Source of the DNA: Buttiauxella gaviniae
GTDB taxonomy: Bacteria; Pseudomonadota; Gammaproteobacteria; Enterobacterales; Enterobacteriaceae
Direction of reading: 5' to 3'
DNA: 64,000 nucleotides
Assembly: GCF_040786275.1 (NCBI RefSeq)
Contig: NZ_JBFMVT010000002.1
Span: 2,356,001 to 2,420,000, forward strand
Shown: positions 31,226-40,943 of the stretch, piece after piece
Position numbering within the stretch: the first letter of the stretch is position 1
How the letters are laid out: each line of letters opens with the position of its first letter
Program-made: the position numbers and the translations under genes
Notes under the pieces: model-generated
Told to the model about the DNA's origin: nothing
The model's database searches: none
What the model saw: only the letters and a program-made list of their open reading frames with translations

Positions 31226-33157
31226 TTACTGACTCAAATCCAACTGATAAATCGCAAAGCCGATTTCATCGCTGCCGACGTTTTTCATCGGATATTGGCC
31301 TTTCTCTTTGATAAAGGCCGCCGCTTTTTCACCCGGTGAGGTTTCAAAGCGAATATCTAACGGCTGATTGCTGTGAATCGGGGCCAGGCGCCAGTTGTTA
31401 TCGGCGGCAGGGTGAATCTCCTTGCTTGCGGTGATCCAGTTAGCCAGCACAGAACGGTTTTCGTCTGGTGAAGCGAAAGCAATGTGGCTATCGCCGGTCC
31501 CGGCAAATTTGCCGCCGTAAGCGCGATAGTTATTGGTCGCCACCAGGAAAGTCGCGTTTGGATCGATTGGCTTACCTTTAAACGTCAGCGCCTTAATACG
31601 CTCGGCTTTCGGGTTCACCATCTGGCACTCACCGTCATAACGCGCCGGTTGTGACACATCAATCTGGTAATCCACGCCGTCGATCACATCAAAGTTATAG
31701 GTACGGAAACCGTCCCAGTTAATCAGCGACTGCGGTTTAGTGCTGTTCACATCAATCTGATTAAACTGCCCGGCGGAACATTCCAGCCACTCTTTGACCT
31801 CTTTGCCCGTGGCTTTCACCACTACCAGCGTATTCGGGTAAAGATACAAATCGGCGGCATTACGGAAGGTTAACTGGCCTTTTTCCACTTCCACAAAACT
31901 TGCTGGATCGTTCTTACGGCCACCAACCTTAAATGGCGCGGCAGCGGAAAGCACCGGCAGATTCGCCAGATCCGGATCGCCCTGAATATATTTTTCGACG
32001 TAAGCGGTTTGGGCGTTATTCACCACCTGCACGGTGGGGTCGTCCTGCACCAGTGCCAGGTAGCTGTACATATTGTCGGAAGATTTGCCGATTGGCTTGC
32101 TGACGAACTCGCGCGTGGCGTCGTGATCGTGCTTCAGCACTTTCACAATCCCTGCATCCTCAGACACCAGCGCTTTCTTCGCAACGCTATCGTAAATAGG
32201 GCGCGCTTCCGCTTTGCTGCTGGTGACTTTCCATGCGCCGCTGTCGTTATTGAGTACCAAATCGACCACGCCAAGATGATCACCCCACATGCCCGGCATC
32301 ACCGCCGGGATCCCGTTTAGGGTACCTTTTTCGAGATCGACCCCTTTGATATTGGCAAAATCTTTACCGGGGAAAACTGCATGCGCGTGGCCAAACAGAA
32401 TGGCATCCACGCCCGGAACTTCGCTGAGGTAATAAACCGAGTTTTCCGCCATGGCGTGATATGGGTCGCTGGAAAGACCGGAGTGGGCGATAACCACCAC
32501 TAAATCGGCCCCCTGTTTGCGCATCTCAGGCACATAATGACGGGCAGTTTCAGTAATATCCGTTACCGTGACTTTGCCTTCAAGATTGGTTTTATCCCAC
32601 GTCATAATCTGTGGCGGAACAAAGCCGATGTACCCGATGCGTAGCGTCTGCGCTTTGCCATCTTTATCTTTAACGGCCGTCTCTTTAATCACGTAAGGGG
32701 TAAAGAGCGGTTTATTGGTTTTGGCATCAATAACGTTGGCATTCACATACGGGAATTTCGCGCCGGACAGCGCCATATGAAGGTAATCGAGACCGTAGTT
32801 AAATTCATGGTTACCCAGGTTGCCGACCGCATAATTCAGCGTATTCAGGGCTTTATAAACCGGATGAATATCGCCTTTTTTCAGCCCTTTTGCCGCCATG
32901 TAATCGCCAAGTGGGCTACCCTGAATCAGGTCTCCGTTATCCACCAGCACGCTGTTTACCGTCTCAGCGCGCGCGGCATTAATTAAACTTGCCGTACGTA
33001 CCAGCCCGAACTTCTCCGTTGGGGTATCTTTGTAATAATCGAAATCCATCATATTGCTATGAAGATCGGTCGTTTCCAGGATACGCAGATCAACGGTTGC
33101 CGCATGAAGGCTGGTAGTAACCAGCATGGCAACAAGCGTTGCACTAAACTTAATCAT
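31226..33157 (-). CDS. cpdB: 2',3'-cyclic-nucleotide 2'-phosphodiesterase / 3'-nucleotidase
   Basis: Periplasmic bifunctional enzyme that hydrolyses 2',3'-cyclic nucleotides and then 3'-nucleotides. A signal peptide (~1-19, LHA-A) is followed by a calcineurin-like metallophosphatase domain with the metal motifs [29 protein letters not shown] and GHAHAVF. The C-terminal 5'-nucleotidase domain (~380-600) has [11 protein letters not shown]. Length is 643 residues against 647 in E. coli. The start MIKFSATL was preferred to one two codons earlier. Confidence 0.96.
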   Translation of the reverse strand: MIKFSATLVAMLVTTSLHAATVDLRILETTDLHSNMMDFDYYKDTPTEKFGLVRTASLINAARAETVNSVLVDNGDLIQGSPLGDYMAAKGLKKGDIHPVYKALNTLNYAVGNLGNHEFNYGLDYLHMALSGAKFPYVNANVIDAKTNKPLFTPYVIKETAVKDKDGKAQTLRIGYIGFVPPQIMTWDKTNLEGKVTVTDITETARHYVPEMRKQGADLVVVIAHSGLSSDPYHAMAENSVYYLSEVPGVDAILFGHAHAVFPGKDFANIKGVDLEKGTLNGIPAVMPGMWGDHLGVVDLVLNNDSGAWKVTSSKAEARPIYDSVAKKALVSEDAGIVKVLKHDHDATREFVSKPIGKSSDNMYSYLALVQDDPTVQVVNNAQTAYVEKYIQGDPDLANLPVLSAAAPFKVGGRKNDPASFVEVEKGQLTFRNAADLYLYPNTLVVVKATGKEVKEWLECSAGQFNQIDVNSTKPQSLINWDGFRTYNFDVIDGVDYQIDVSQPARYDGECQMVNPKAERIKALTFKGKPIDPNATFLVATNNYRAYGGKFAGTGDSHIAFASPDENRSVLANWITASKEIHPAADNNWRLAPIHSNQPLDIRFETSPGEKAAAFIKEKGQYPMKNVGSDEIGFAIYQLDLSQ

Positions 33158-33360
33158 AAACAAAGGTCCTTTTTAGAGATTCGCCACAGAAGGTAATGTA
33201 TATAAACGTTGTTGCTTACAAAAATGTGAAGTCTGCCAGAAACTTGAACCGTTAAACCGGAATTGCTTCACAGTTAGCGCATTAAGACGCAATGAGATAT
33301 AAGTAAAACAATAGGTTATTCGCGCGGTGCAGCGTGCGGCCACACAACATGAGGTGGAGA

Positions 33361-34101
33361 ATGTTAGACAAAATTTGCCAGTTAGCACTTGAGGCGGGAG
33401 CCGCCATCATGCAGGTCTATGACGGGGAAAAACCGCTAGATGCGACCCAAAAAGCCGATGATTCACCGGTCACCGCGGCCGACCTTGCCGCGCATGGCAT
33501 TATCCTGAAAGGGCTGCAGGCGCTCACGCCGGATATTCCGGTGCTTTCGGAAGAAGACCCGCAGTCCTGGGAAACGCGTCAAAGCTGGGGGCGTTACTGG
33601 CTGGTTGATCCGCTGGATGGCACCAAAGAGTTCCTGAAGCGTAACGGGGAATTCACCGTTAACATCGCACTTATCGAAAATGGCAAAGCGGTGCTGGGCG
33701 TGGTTTATGCACCTGTTCTGAACGTGATGTACAGCGCGGCAGAAGGCAAAGCCTGGAAAGAAGAAAACGGTGTGCGCAACCAGATTCACGTGCGCGATGC
33801 GCGTCCGCCGCTGGTGGTGATTAGCCGCTCGCATGGCGATGACGAACTGAAAGAATATCTACACCAGTTGGGCGAACACCAAACCACATCCATCGGTTCG
33901 TCCCTGAAATTCTGCCTGGTGGCAGAAGGCCAGGCGCAGCTTTATCCGCGCTTTGGGCCAACCAATATCTGGGATACCGCGGCAGGCCACGCCGTTGCGG
34001 CAGCGGCAGGTGCGCACGTGCATGACTGGCAGGGCAAGCCTCTCGACTATACCCCACGCGAATCATTCTTAAACCCAGGCTTCCGGGTCTCTATTTACTA
34101 A
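33361..34101 (+). CDS. cysQ: 3'(2'),5'-bisphosphate nucleotidase CysQ
   Basis: CysQ removes 3'-phosphoadenosine 5'-phosphate, a by-product of sulfate assimilation. The inositol monophosphatase fold is marked by [15 protein letters not shown] (metal-binding aspartates) and the C-terminal [11 protein letters not shown]. The 246-residue length equals E. coli. The start MLDKICQLA has GAGGTGGAG just upstream. It is divergent from cpdB over 203 bases and converges on ytfJ with a 4-base gap. Confidence 0.96.
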   Translation: MLDKICQLALEAGAAIMQVYDGEKPLDATQKADDSPVTAADLAAHGIILKGLQALTPDIPVLSEEDPQSWETRQSWGRYWLVDPLDGTKEFLKRNGEFTVNIALIENGKAVLGVVYAPVLNVMYSAAEGKAWKEENGVRNQIHVRDARPPLVVISRSHGDDELKEYLHQLGEHQTTSIGSSLKFCLVAEGQAQLYPRFGPTNIWDTAAGHAVAAAAGAHVHDWQGKPLDYTPRESFLNPGFRVSIY

Positions 34102-34105
34102 GCAA

Positions 34106-34663
34106 CTATTTACTGAGTAATTCTTGCAGCAGGCGCATAACCTGCTGCACCTCTTCCTGCGTCAATGAGCCATCTTTGGCAAACTGAACGCGACCCTGTT
34201 TATCCAGCACGACAACCGCCGAACTGCCGGTTTCCAACTGCCAGGATTTTTGCGCCACGCCGTTACTGTCGACGATAATTTGCGACCACGGATACTGCGT
34301 TTTATTGCTCTCAAGGCTGCTGCGGACAAACATTCCGGTGCCCACTATCGCATCATCGGTATTCACGATGGTGGTTGTCTGGTAGCGATCATGCGGGAGT
34401 TTGGCTGCTTTTATCGCTTCAATCAGACCGGCATTTTTCTCTTTTGCACTGGTACGCCCGGCAATATGTTGCAGCACTCGCACTTTTCCCACCAACTGCG
34501 CACTATTCCAGTTTTTATAGCTAAACTTATCATTGTCGAGCATCAACTCACCTTTATCCGTAATGCCGATCGGTGAGACTCGCTGATTTTTCTCAAAGTT
34601 ATGTGCCGATACTGCCAGGGGCAGTAACAGTAAAGCTGCTGCAAGGGTAGTGCGAAGGGACAT
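34106..34663 (-). CDS. ytfJ: YtfJ family periplasmic protein (thioredoxin-like fold)
   Basis: A 185-residue secreted protein with a signal peptide (~1-20, VSA-H). The mature part matches E. coli YtfJ closely, including LVGKVRVLQHIAGRTSAKEKNA and PWSQIIVDSNGVA. The fold is thioredoxin-like but no CxxC is present. Function is not established. Confidence 0.9.
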   Translation of the reverse strand: MSLRTTLAAALLLLPLAVSAHNFEKNQRVSPIGITDKGELMLDNDKFSYKNWNSAQLVGKVRVLQHIAGRTSAKEKNAGLIEAIKAAKLPHDRYQTTTIVNTDDAIVGTGMFVRSSLESNKTQYPWSQIIVDSNGVAQKSWQLETGSSAVVVLDKQGRVQFAKDGSLTQEEVQQVMRLLQELLSK

Positions 34664-35001
34664 GATGACTCCTTATCTTTTTTATGACTAAAAATTGCAG
34701 GTGATCCGACCACTTGTCGTGATGATTTAAGCATATGTGCTGAATAGCTTTCTGTCCCGCAACGACAATGCCAGTTTGCGAGTAACCGCACATATCCCCG
34801 TAATTCGAAGGCTTAAACTAAGTTCTGTTAACATTTGAAAAGAATATTCTGAGAAATTGTAATTTAACCGTAAATAAGATTGTGCAAACTAGGTGTCGGT
34901 TTGCATATGGACTATAGTTTCCAGGCACCAAATTTTTCGCCTCGTTTTGTCGGACCAAATGTGGAACCGCAGGGGCGTTAACACTGCAGGAGAGAAAAAG
35001 A
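34664..35001. other. non-coding gap between ytfJ and ytfK
   Basis: A divergent AT-rich intergenic region of 338 bases. It must hold promoters of both genes. TATAGT (34913-34918) is a candidate -10 for ytfK without a good -35, which would suit activator control; E. coli ytfK is reported under PhoB and CRP. I found no clear Pho box, repeat or small gene. AGGAG lies just before ytfK. Confidence 0.4.
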
Positions 35002-35208
35002 ATGAAAATTTTCCAACGGTACAACCCGCTTCAGGTGGCGAAGTACGTGAAAATCCTGTTCCGTGGACGGTTGTACATCAAGGACGTTGGCGCTTTTGAA
35101 TTTGATAAGGGCAAGATTCTTATCCCAAAAGTGAAAGATAAGCAGCATCTATCTGTTATGTCTGAAGTAAACCGCCAGGTTTTGCGTATGCAGGCGGAAA
35201 TGGCTTAA
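35002..35208 (+). CDS. ytfK: SpoT-activating stress protein YtfK (DUF1107)
   Basis: A 68-residue basic protein almost identical to E. coli YtfK, beginning [18 protein letters not shown]. In E. coli it binds SpoT and tips it toward (p)ppGpp synthesis during phosphate and fatty-acid starvation. There is no signal peptide. An eroded ERIC element begins directly at its stop codon. Confidence 0.95.
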   Translation: MKIFQRYNPLQVAKYVKILFRGRLYIKDVGAFEFDKGKILIPKVKDKQHLSVMSEVNRQVLRMQAEMA

Positions 35209-35333
35209 ATACCCGTCATACTTCAAGCCGCAGGTGCGTTGGCGCGTTCTCTCACTCCAGTCACATAATGGATTATGATCCTGGAGATCCGTGACCCTCA
35301 CCGCCTTCCTGCAACTCGAATTATTTAGGGTAT
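35209..35333. repeat. diverged ERIC element after ytfK
   Basis: Both ends are typical ERIC (ACCCGTCATACTTCAAG and GCAACTCGAATTATTTAGGGTA), but the core is changed: CCAGTCACATAATGGATTATGATCCTGGAGAT replaces the usual TTACTTATGTAAG palindrome while remaining self-complementary. It begins immediately after the ytfK coding region, so it would be part of its 3' untranslated RNA. Confidence 0.75.
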
Positions 35334-35346
35334 TAAATCGAAGTAC

Positions 35347-35372
35347 CAAAAACGGCACCCGAGGGTGCCGTT
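35347..35372 (-). terminator. intrinsic terminator of paeA
   Basis: AACGGCACCC/GGGTGCCGTT (35351-35372) with a GA loop. On the minus strand a T-run follows (A-run at 35348-35352). It lies 22 bases after the paeA stop and may also stop ytfK transcripts. Confidence 0.85.
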
Positions 35373-35393
35373 AGTGTTTCTGGCGTTTAAGAA

Positions 35394-36731
35394 CTACGCC
35401 GCAGATTGTTCTTCAGCATCCGGCAGTTTTGGCGTCAGCGGCGTCGGTTTATTGTCGATACGCGTCACCAGCAACTGATCGATGCGGTAGTTATCAATAT
35501 CCACCACTTCAAACTTATAGCCGGAGAACTTCACCGAATCGGTGCGTTTCGGGATTTTTCGCAGCATAAACATCATAAAACCGCCGATGGTTTCGTAATT
35601 GCCCGACTGCGGAAATTCGTCGATATCCAGCACGCGCATCACATCGTCAATCGGCGTACCGCCTTCAACCAGCCACGAGTTCTCGTCACGCGCAACGATC
35701 TGCTCTTCCATCCCCTGACCTACCAGGTCGCCCATCAGTGTGGTCATCACATCATTAAGCGTGATGATACCCACGACCAACGCGTACTCGTTCATGATCA
35801 CCGCGAAATCTTCACCGGCGGTTTTGAAACTTTCCAGCGCTTCGGAAAGCGTCAGCGTGTCCGGCACAATCAGCGTATTACGCAGATGCACACCGCTGTT
35901 GAGCGCCATGCTCTGATTGCCCAGCACGCGGTTCAGCAGCTCTTTGGAATCGACGTAGCCGACGATGTGGTCGATATCGCCATTACACACCAGGAATTTT
36001 GAGTGCGGATGCTCGGCGATTTTGTTTTTCAGGCTTTGCTCATCTTCGTGCAAATCAAACCAGATGATGTTTTCGCGCGAGGTCATGGACGACGGTACGG
36101 TACGCGATTCCAGCTCAAATACGTTTTCAATCAGCTCATGTTCCTGCTTACGCAACACACCCGCCAGCGCACCGGCTTCAAACACCGCGTACACATCATC
36201 AGATGTGATGTCGTCTTTGCGCACCATCGGCAATTTGAAAATGCGGAAAATCACGTTGGCCAGGCCGTTGAAGAACCACACCAGCGGACGGAAGATAAAC
36301 AGGCAGAAGCGCATCGGGTTGATGATTCGCAAAGCAACTGATTCAGGCGAAATCATACCGATGCGTTTCGGAGTGAGGTCTGCAAACAGAATGAACAGGC
36401 TGGTGACCAGGGTAAACGAAATAATAAAGCTCAATTGGTCAGCCATTTCGGGTGAGAAGAAGCGTTCCAGGAGCATCTTAAATGCCGGGGAAAACGCCGC
36501 ATCACCAACGATACCGCCGAGAATGGCCACCGCGTTCAGGCCAATCTGCACCACGGTAAAGAACATGCCAGGGCTTTCCTGCATTTTCAGTACGCGTTGC
36601 GCGTTAACATTACCCTCATCAGCCAAAAGCTTGAGTTTGATTTTGCGGGACGCAGCCAGCGAGATCTCCGAAATCGAGAAGAACGCACTGACGGAAATAA
36701 GAAGAAGTATTAATAAAATACTGTTTAACAT
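35394..36731 (-). CDS. paeA: polyamine (cadaverine/putrescine) export protein PaeA (YtfL)
   Basis: A 445-residue inner-membrane protein of the CorC/CNNM group: a DUF21 membrane domain with about four helices (1-190), two CBS domains (~210-330) and a C-terminal CorC_HlyC domain (~345-430). It matches E. coli YtfL (447 residues), which with its Salmonella homologue was reported to export cadaverine and putrescine. In E. coli msrA follows; here a four-gene operon lies between. Confidence 0.92.
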   Translation of the reverse strand: MLNSILLILLLISVSAFFSISEISLAASRKIKLKLLADEGNVNAQRVLKMQESPGMFFTVVQIGLNAVAILGGIVGDAAFSPAFKMLLERFFSPEMADQLSFIISFTLVTSLFILFADLTPKRIGMISPESVALRIINPMRFCLFIFRPLVWFFNGLANVIFRIFKLPMVRKDDITSDDVYAVFEAGALAGVLRKQEHELIENVFELESRTVPSSMTSRENIIWFDLHEDEQSLKNKIAEHPHSKFLVCNGDIDHIVGYVDSKELLNRVLGNQSMALNSGVHLRNTLIVPDTLTLSEALESFKTAGEDFAVIMNEYALVVGIITLNDVMTTLMGDLVGQGMEEQIVARDENSWLVEGGTPIDDVMRVLDIDEFPQSGNYETIGGFMMFMLRKIPKRTDSVKFSGYKFEVVDIDNYRIDQLLVTRIDNKPTPLTPKLPDAEEQSAA

Positions 36732-36911
36732 AGTTTATCCGGCTTAGAGCCAGAGCCTCGGAAGGGTAGTTGAAAATCTTAGGGTTGATACGTTTTGACT
36801 GCTGCCCCGTGGAGGTTGGGCCAGCAATTTCAACGGGTAGTATAGCGTAAGGGCGTATGGGGCTGCCAGAGGGTAGAATTTTGAAGACAAGGCGAAGTAA
36901 AAACCGCTTTT

Positions 36912-36993
36912 GTAGGGTGGATAAGCGCCAGCGTCATCCACCGATTTATACCGTTCTTGAAGAGATAATGTCAGGTGGCGCTGCGCTTACCTG
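36912..36993. repeat. REP/BIME-like element upstream of paeA
   Basis: GTAGGGTGGATAAGCGCCAGCG-TCATCCACC (36914-36942) is an inverted repeat, followed by a second unit GTCAGGTGGCGCTGCGCTTACCTG that runs up to the metal-ATPase stop codon. It belongs to the same family as 49834-49915 and 51769-51873. Confidence 0.6.
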
Positions 36994-38909
36994 ATCGACA
37001 AAAGAGGTTTACTCTCCCCCAACTTCTCCTCAAACCTCAACAAACGCCCGGCATTACCCAGCACCAGGAGCGTGCTCAGATTATGCAAGAGTGCGGCGAT
37101 TACCGCACCTGATGCTCCGAGCCAGCCAAATGCGGCGGCGATAACGATCGCCAGCGTCCAACCGAGGCCAATAAACACATTCATTTGTAACGTACGGCGG
37201 CAGCGGCGGCTTAAACGCACGCAGGTTCCCAGGCGGCGTAGATCTCCGCCAATCAACACGATATCGGCGGATGCCATGGCGATATCCGAGCCACCTGTGC
37301 CCATCGCAATCCCGACGACGCCTGCTTTGATGGCCAGTGAATCGTTGATGCCGTCACCCACCACCATTGGCCGGTAGCCTTTGTCGATTTGCGCGCTGAC
37401 CTCATGCAATTTATCGGCGGGGAGCGCCCCGGCAATCACATCGTTAATACCGACCTTTTGCGCGATACGCTGCGCGACGACCTGGCGGTCGCCGGTCAAT
37501 AACAATTGTTGGTTAAGCCCCAGCTCACGCAGCTCTGCCATCGCACTGGCCGCTTCGTCACGCAGACTATCGGCCAGCAAAATCCAGCCACGGAAACGGC
37601 CAGCCAGCACCAGGCCAACAATCGGCCCGTCATGGGCGGGCTCTTCCGGTAAATCTGCGACCTGCGTTTTCAATAGCTCGTACCTGCCAAGAAACGCTTC
37701 ACCTGCGGCAGTCGTCGCGGAAACGCCGAGCCCTTGATGTTCATGCACATTTTCAAGCTGCGGCCATTCGCTTTGCGGGGCGATGTTAACCAGCGCGCAA
37801 CTGACCGGGTGGTTACTGGTTGCCCCCAGGCTTGCCGCCAGCGCAGACAACGCTTCCTGGGATTCACCTTCTTCTGGCTGCAATTCATGGAGTTGCAGTT
37901 TTCCGTGGGTGAGTGTGCCGGTTTTATCGATGATCACCGCGTTCAGCTCAGCTAATTCTTCGAGGAAGGCCGCTCCGCGAATCAAAATACCGTGGCGGGC
38001 GGCAACCGTCAGGCCCGCAATCGATGTGGCAGGCGCGGAAAGCACCAGCGCACACGGGCAAGCGGCAACCAAAACCGCGAGCATCGCCTGGTCGTTTTGC
38101 GTTAAAAACCAGGTGCTGGCTGCAATCAGCAAGACCAGCAGGAGATAACGCGCCGCATGGCGTTCAAGCAGACGGGTGATCGGCGGGCTGGCTTGTTCCG
38201 CGCTTTGCATCAGCGCCACAACGCGCCCAAGCGTTGAAGTTTCTCCGGTATGGGTGACTTCAATCCGCAAACGGCCATCGAGATTAATGGCTCCGGCATA
38301 CACGTTCATGCCGGGCTTCACTTCAACCGGCACGGACTCACCGGTGATCGGCGCGGTATCGAGACTTGCCTCGCCTTCCAGCACGCGTCCATCAGCGGGC
38401 AGACGGTCGCCCGCACGCACTTCCACGATGTCGCCCGCCACCAGCTCATGGTTGTCGATATCATGCAGATTGCCGTCCGCATCAAAACGCCGCGCCCGGC
38501 TGCGGGTCAGTTTGCTCAGAGATTCAATGGCTTCTTGCGAGCCAATCACGCTACGCTCTTCAAGAATATGCCCGACGATCATAATTAGCGGCAGCAGTGC
38601 GGCTGTCAGCAAATCGCCCGTTGCCCATGCACCAAGCAACGCCAGGGCGATCAGTTGATCGGTAATGCCGTGCAGGCTTGGGTAGCGCAGGCTGTAAAAG
38701 GCATGGCGCAAGACGGGGATGCCCACCATCAATGATGCGGCGCCCAGCAAAATATCGGCTACGGCGACCTGCTCGGGTGCCAGGCCGCGCCACAACAAAC
38801 CCAGGATGAGCGTGCCGCCGGAAACTAACGCGAGGATCAACTGGCGAGCAATCTGCCGCTGTTCCTGGTGAGACAACGCGCCGCCGGGGTTAACAGAGTG
38901 AGTGGTCAT
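36987..38909 (-). CDS. P1B-type metal-transporting ATPase (HmtA-like)
   Basis: A 640-residue heavy-metal P-type ATPase. Visible motifs are TGES (189-192, actuator), ACPCAL with the CPC metal site (C284, C286), DKTGT with phosphorylated D328, the SNHP loop (H367-P368), and GDGIND (518-523). The last helix carries H-N-L-S-T. There is no N-terminal HMA or Cys-rich domain, unlike the exporters ZntA and CopA. It is the last gene of a four-gene operon with 4-, 8- and 4-base overlaps, preceded by a Zur box, which points to zinc starvation. P. aeruginosa HmtA is a P1B ATPase reported to import Zn and Cu. Import by this protein is inferred; export cannot be excluded. Confidence 0.85.
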   Translation of the reverse strand: MTTHSVNPGGALSHQEQRQIARQLILALVSGGTLILGLLWRGLAPEQVAVADILLGAASLMVGIPVLRHAFYSLRYPSLHGITDQLIALALLGAWATGDLLTAALLPLIMIVGHILEERSVIGSQEAIESLSKLTRSRARRFDADGNLHDIDNHELVAGDIVEVRAGDRLPADGRVLEGEASLDTAPITGESVPVEVKPGMNVYAGAINLDGRLRIEVTHTGETSTLGRVVALMQSAEQASPPITRLLERHAARYLLLVLLIAASTWFLTQNDQAMLAVLVAACPCALVLSAPATSIAGLTVAARHGILIRGAAFLEELAELNAVIIDKTGTLTHGKLQLHELQPEEGESQEALSALAASLGATSNHPVSCALVNIAPQSEWPQLENVHEHQGLGVSATTAAGEAFLGRYELLKTQVADLPEEPAHDGPIVGLVLAGRFRGWILLADSLRDEAASAMAELRELGLNQQLLLTGDRQVVAQRIAQKVGINDVIAGALPADKLHEVSAQIDKGYRPMVVGDGINDSLAIKAGVVGIAMGTGGSDIAMASADIVLIGGDLRRLGTCVRLSRRCRRTLQMNVFIGLGWTLAIVIAAAFGWLGASGAVIAALLHNLSTLLVLGNAGRLLRFEEKLGESKPLLSIR

Positions 38910-39967
38910 GGTTTAGAAGGTTCCTTTGAGCTATTTTGCCCAGCCGCTTGCAGGATCAAATTCGCATCATCCTGCGGAGAGACGGAAATAACAGATTCGG
39001 CCTGCGAAAGTATCGCCGCAATGCGTTCACGATAGACGCGTGCTAACAGGTCGGGATCGTGAGGGCTGTTCGCCAGGCGGTTAACCATCGCCGTATCAGA
39101 CTGCGCTTTCGCCACTCTTTCACGCGCCTGCGCCTGGGCGGTCTGGCGAAGTTGGTCGGCAAGCTGAGTCGATTTCTGGCGAATCAGTGAGGCGTCGGTA
39201 TTCGCCGTAGCGATAGCCTGCGACGCCTGTTGGCTGGCGGTCAGAACCGCATTGAAAGCGGTGACCGTCGTTGCGGGCAACGTGGACTGCACGGTGATGC
39301 GCTCAAGAGTAATCCCCAGGTCGCTGCCGGACTGCGCAAGGCGTTGCAGATTGTGTTCGATATTGTGCTGCACATCGGCCCGCAGGCGCTCGCGCTGTTG
39401 GGCGACATTCAAATCGCTGCTCACCATTTCCGGACGCGCAACCAGAATGGTATCGAGATCACGCGAGGCGCACACTGCAATGGCTGCACGCTCAACCAGG
39501 CGGTCAAGCGCGGGCATCACATGCTCACCTTGCAACACGTAAGACATCGGCGTGACGACGCGATAAAACACGCTGATGTCCAGTTGCACCACGCCCGCGT
39601 CACCGGTAAGCAAATAACCGGAACCCGCCAGCGCATCGCTGCTGTCGTCGTCTCGCATATCCGCATGGAGCGCATCCGGGGAGCGCAGCAGGGCGGTAAC
39701 GTGATGTTCAATCACCCGGTCTGGGGCAGGCACCATCACGACATCATCGATCGGTTTTGGCCACGTCAGCAATAAACCCGGCTCAACAACCCGCTGCTGC
39801 GCGCCAAAGTGGAGCACCACGGCACGGCTATCCGCAGGAATTTGACGGACGTTAGAGAACAGCCAGGCCGCTGCGGCCAGTAATGTCAGGCCGTAAAGGG
39901 CATAAAAAGCGAGGCGTATCGACTGTGTCCACGGGCCCGCAGATTTTTGGATCTGATGGTCACTCAT
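38906..39967 (-). CDS. SPFH (band-7) membrane protein, third gene of the metal-ATPase operon
   Basis: A 353-residue protein with one transmembrane segment (~18-38), then an SPFH domain opening VRQIPADSRAVVLHFGAQQRVVEPGLLLTWPKPID. A helical Ala/Gln/Arg-rich coiled coil (~215-300) and a short tail follow. The order resembles HflK but the sequence is far from the hflK at 10058-11320. Start MSDHQIQKSAG was chosen because it leaves an 8-base overlap with the upstream gene; a longer reading frame begins 17 codons earlier. Its stop overlaps the ATPase start (ATGA). The probable role is a scaffold or protease-modulating ring around the transporter. That is inferred. Confidence 0.78.
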   Translation of the reverse strand: MSDHQIQKSAGPWTQSIRLAFYALYGLTLLAAAAWLFSNVRQIPADSRAVVLHFGAQQRVVEPGLLLTWPKPIDDVVMVPAPDRVIEHHVTALLRSPDALHADMRDDDSSDALAGSGYLLTGDAGVVQLDISVFYRVVTPMSYVLQGEHVMPALDRLVERAAIAVCASRDLDTILVARPEMVSSDLNVAQQRERLRADVQHNIEHNLQRLAQSGSDLGITLERITVQSTLPATTVTAFNAVLTASQQASQAIATANTDASLIRQKSTQLADQLRQTAQAQARERVAKAQSDTAMVNRLANSPHDPDLLARVYRERIAAILSQAESVISVSPQDDANLILQAAGQNSSKEPSKP

Positions 39968-40943
39968 GGGTTTTATCCAGTTTTGGCCCTTCCACCAGAA
40001 GACGGAACGGGGCCGCATCGGTACGCAACACCAGGCGAGTGCTGGAGTTCACCACGCCGCTGAGGGCATCAAGCTGGCGCAGCAGGCTGTAAAGCTGCGG
40101 TGAGCTGGCATACGCCTTGCCATAAATCTCCGCGGCCTGCGCCTGAGATTGCGCTTCGATGTCGGCGGCCTGAACCTCTGCCTGCGCTTCCACGATGCGG
40201 GCGTCGCGTTCGGCGGCGGAACGAATCTCTGCGGCGGCGCGCTTGCCTTCCGCCGTGCGTTCGGTAGCGATGGTTTCACGCTCGGCGCGCATCCGGTCCA
40301 CCGTGGCGTTAAGCGTCACGGCGGGTAACGTCAGGCGCTCGGTGCCTACCTGCACTAAGCGGATGCCGTAGCTTTCCAATAAAGGCTGGCTGATTTGCGC
40401 CTGTAAATGAGCTTCAAACTGGTTTAGCTGCACCTGTTTGCTGTCGGTATTAACCAGTTGAGAAAGCGCAAAACTGCTGGCGGTGGTTTCCAGCGCGGAG
40501 CCGAGATAGGTGCGGATTTGCCGCGCGGCTTCATCAGGCTGATTTTGTACCGCACGCATAAAACGCTGCACGTGCTCCGGTGTGTTATCGACCTGCCAGA
40601 CGGCAAATGACTGCACGATGATACGCAGGCCATCGCGCGTGCCAACATCCTGGAGGCCGCTCGACGTGGTGCGCAGGCGTAAATCTACCGGGGTCGACAT
40701 TTCAAACGGAGCAGGCAATCGCCAGGTAAGCCCGGGATTGAGCAGCACGCGAACAGGGTTCCCAAAACGGGTGATGATCAGCGATTCGCCGGAGCGCACC
40801 TGTACCAGGCTTGCGGCTGCTGCCAGAATAACCACCAATAATCCCGCGCCCGCAATACGCTTCCATGCCTTGGTTTTTGGCGCGTCAGCGTGATGAGTGT
40901 GGTGGCAACCGCTGCTGCAACCATGATGATGTGAATGGCTCAA
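39960..40943 (-). CDS. SPFH (band-7) membrane protein with His/Cys-rich N-terminus
   Basis: A 327-residue HflC/HflK-like protein. The first 20 residues hold eight histidines and two cysteines (H3, H5-7, C9, C13, H14-15, H17-18), a likely metal-binding tail on the cytoplasmic or mouth side. A transmembrane helix follows (~30-47), then an SPFH domain (VRSGESLIITRFGNPVRVLLNPGLTWRLP) and a long Ala/Glu coiled coil (~210-270) with ERETIATERTAEGKRAAAEIR. The 4-base overlap with the upstream gene (ATGA) indicates coupled translation. Family assignment is firm; metal binding is inferred from composition. Confidence 0.8.
   Translation of the reverse strand: MSHSHHHGCSSGCHHTHHADAPKTKAWKRIAGAGLLVVILAAAASLVQVRSGESLIITRFGNPVRVLLNPGLTWRLPAPFEMSTPVDLRLRTTSSGLQDVGTRDGLRIIVQSFAVWQVDNTPEHVQRFMRAVQNQPDEAARQIRTYLGSALETTASSFALSQLVNTDSKQVQLNQFEAHLQAQISQPLLESYGIRLVQVGTERLTLPAVTLNATVDRMRAERETIATERTAEGKRAAAEIRSAAERDARIVEAQAEVQAADIEAQSQAQAAEIYGKAYASSPQLYSLLRQLDALSGVVNSSTRLVLRTDAAPFRLLVEGPKLDKTHE

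Noticed and set aside
35406-36002. 198-codon open frame antisense to paeA
   Set aside because: Shadow of the CBS/CorC part of paeA; His/Arg-rich composition comes from reversed codons.
36744-36941. Possible 65-codon gene upstream of paeA on the minus strand
   Set aside because: It runs through the REP-like repeat and paeA promoter region and lacks a ribosome site or family match.
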